Shown piece after piece: positions 34,537 through 35,888 of a stretch of DNA of 35,888 bases (the first letter of the stretch is position 1; each line of letters opens with the position of its first letter). The DNA is taken from positions 1 to 35,888 of the forward strand of contig JAPSHL010000011.1 of the NCBI GenBank assembly GCA_031179905.1. Direction: 5' to 3'. The stretch comes from Bacillus sp. (in: firmicutes). Its GTDB lineage: Bacteria; Bacillota; Bacilli; Bacillales; Cytobacillaceae. The notes beneath the pieces are model-generated. The model saw only the letters and a program-made list of their open reading frames with translations. It ran no database searches and had not been told where the DNA came from. A program made the position numbers and the translations under genes.

Positions 34537-35888
34537 ATGATTAGAAAAAAATCACTTTCTGAATTAATAGAGGAACTAAAAGCAAACGAGAATATCATCA
34601 ACTGGCATGAGATTGAGCCGCAGGAAGCTAGTATGCGGCCTATGCCGGATAGTGTCGATAATAGAATTAAACTTGCGCTGCAAAAAAGGGGAATAGGGGA
34701 ACTATACAGCCACCAGTTTTCTGCATATGAAACCTTGCAAAAAGGGGAGAATATCGTTGCTGTAACTCCGACAGCTTCAGGAAAAACATTATGCTACAAT
34801 CTTCCTGTTCTTCAATCGATTGCGGAAAATGATGCAAACCGTGCTTTATACATTTTTCCAACTAAAGCGTTGGCACAGGACCAAAAGAGCGAACTGAATG
34901 AAATTATTGACGAGATGGGTATTGATATCAAAAGTTATACGTATGACGGAGATACATCGCCTAGCATACGTCAGGCAGTCAGGAAAGCCGGTCATATTGT
35001 CATAACAAATCCTGATATGCTCCATTCTGCGATATTACCTCATCATACCAAATGGGTCAGCTTGTTTGAAAATCTTAAGTATGTGGTCATAGATGAACTT
35101 CATACATATCGCGGGGTGTTTGGCAGCCATGTTGCCAATGTCATTCGAAGGCTTAAACGGATTTGTAAATTTTATGGAAGTGAACCTATTTTTATTTGTA
35201 CATCCGCAACGATTGCTAATCCAAAAGAGCTGGCCGAGCAGTTAACAGGAAATTCAATGCGATTAATTGATGATAACGGAGCTCCGCGCGGAAGAAAGCA
35301 TTTTGTATTTTATAATCCGCCCATAGTAAATAAACCGTTGAACATACGCAAAAGCGCAACAGTAGAAGTTAATCAGCTGGCAAGGGAATTCTTGAAGAAT
35401 AAAATTCAAACAATCGTATTTGCAAGAAGCCGGGTAAGGGTCGAAATAATTTTGAGCCATATACAGGAACTTGTCAAAGACAAAATCGGTTCAAAGTCGA
35501 TTAGAGGCTACCGGGGAGGTTATCTTCCAAAACAGCGCCGGGAAATAGAAAGAGGCTTGAGAAACGGTGATATTTTAGGGGTAGTCAGCACAAATGCCCT
35601 TGAGTTAGGTGTGGATATCGGGCAGCTACAGGTTTGCATCATGACAGGATACCCAGGCAGTGTTGCCAGTACATGGCAGCAGGCAGGACGTGCGGGCAGA
35701 AGGCATGGTGAAGCCCTGATATTGATGGTTGCCAGTTCAACGCCGATTGATCAGTACATCGTTCAAAACCCAGAATACTTTTTTGACAGGTCTCCTGAAT
35801 CAGCAAGAATTAACCCGGAGAATCTTATTATTTTAGTAGACCATTTAAAGTGCGCAGCTTATGAATTGCCCTTTCAAGAAAATGAGGA
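34537..35888 (+). CDS. mrfA: DEAD/DEAH helicase YprA (MrfA), 5' part, runs off the window
   Basis: The first 450 codons of a superfamily 2 helicase. It has Walker A TPTASGKT (77-84), DELH at 186-189, TSAT at 222-225, and motif VI QQAGRAGRR at 381-389 inside the second RecA-like domain. The DUF1998 zinc-binding C terminus of this family would lie beyond the window. B. subtilis YprA is about 749 residues and was renamed MrfA; it acts with the exonuclease MrfB (YprB) in repair of mitomycin C damage independent of UvrABC. The gene following this one should be yprB. The ATG at 34537 has AAGAGGTG about 11 bases upstream. A weak possible promoter (TGGAAA, 17 bases, TATATT) lies just before. Confidence 0.93.
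   Translation, partial: MIRKKSLSELIEELKANENIINWHEIEPQEASMRPMPDSVDNRIKLALQKRGIGELYSHQFSAYETLQKGENIVAVTPTASGKTLCYNLPVLQSIAENDANRALYIFPTKALAQDQKSELNEIIDEMGIDIKSYTYDGDTSPSIRQAVRKAGHIVITNPDMLHSAILPHHTKWVSLFENLKYVVIDELHTYRGVFGSHVANVIRRLKRICKFYGSEPIFICTSATIANPKELAEQLTGNSMRLIDDNGAPRGRKHFVFYNPPIVNKPLNIRKSATVEVNQLAREFLKNKIQTIVFARSRVRVEIILSHIQELVKDKIGSKSIRGYRGGYLPKQRREIERGLRNGDILGVVSTNALELGVDIGQLQVCIMTGYPGSVASTWQQAGRAGRRHGEALILMVASSTPIDQYIVQNPEYFFDRSPESARINPENLIILVDHLKCAAYELPFQENE

Overview
The window is a chromosomal segment from a low-to-moderate GC, endospore-forming member of the Bacillaceae. The evidence is protein similarity, strong AGGAGG-type ribosome binding sites, and a gene order that closely follows the Bacillus subtilis tyrA-aroE ... 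yprA region. The genus cannot be fixed from the sequence alone. There are no rRNA, tRNA, CRISPR, prophage or insertion-sequence features, and no gene-free gap exceeds about 300 bases.

Layout. (1) 2-4878: end of tyrA, aroA, an unrecognised gene resembling a degenerate amidohydrolase, the TPR protein ypiA and ypiB. (2) 5034-9506: membrane and sporulation genes ypjA and ypjB, a YugP-type membrane zinc peptidase, an Fsr-type MFS exporter with its own promoter and terminators, and the YitT-family gene ypjC on the minus strand. The ypiF-qcrABC genes that lie between ypiB and ypjA in B. subtilis are not here. (3) 9747-15411: a tightly packed operon ypjD-dapB-mgsA-bshB1-bshA-cca-birA, for lysine and cell-wall precursor synthesis, methylglyoxal, bacillithiol, tRNA CCA ends and biotin control, with several stop/start overlaps. 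(4) 15442-17750: panBCD behind a structured leader with a terminator. (5) 17992-24280: dinG, ypmB, aspB, asnS. (6) 24470-26475: dnaD, nth, ypoC. (7) minus strand 26514-29941: recU-ponA. (8) 30033-32744: yppC, yppD, yppE, yppG and a 50-codon ypzG-like gene on the minus strand. (9) 32871-35888: a small heat-shock protein (minus), an alpha/beta hydrolase, and the first 450 codons of the helicase yprA/mrfA, which runs off the window.

Most genes serve core metabolism (aromatic amino acids, lysine/diaminopimelate, pantothenate, asparagine/aspartate, bacillithiol), DNA replication and repair (dinG, dnaD, nth, recU, mrfA), cell-wall synthesis (ponA) and sporulation (ypjB, yppG).

The most interesting points are the unrecognised protein after aroA, the pan leader with mutually exclusive stems and a hidden Shine-Dalgarno, a perfect palindrome over the putative ypjD promoter, paired hairpins in the asnS leader, an inverted repeat upstream of the hsp20 gene, a good sigma-K promoter match before yppG, and the absence of qcrABC. 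I see no clear multi-gene novel defence or mobile system.
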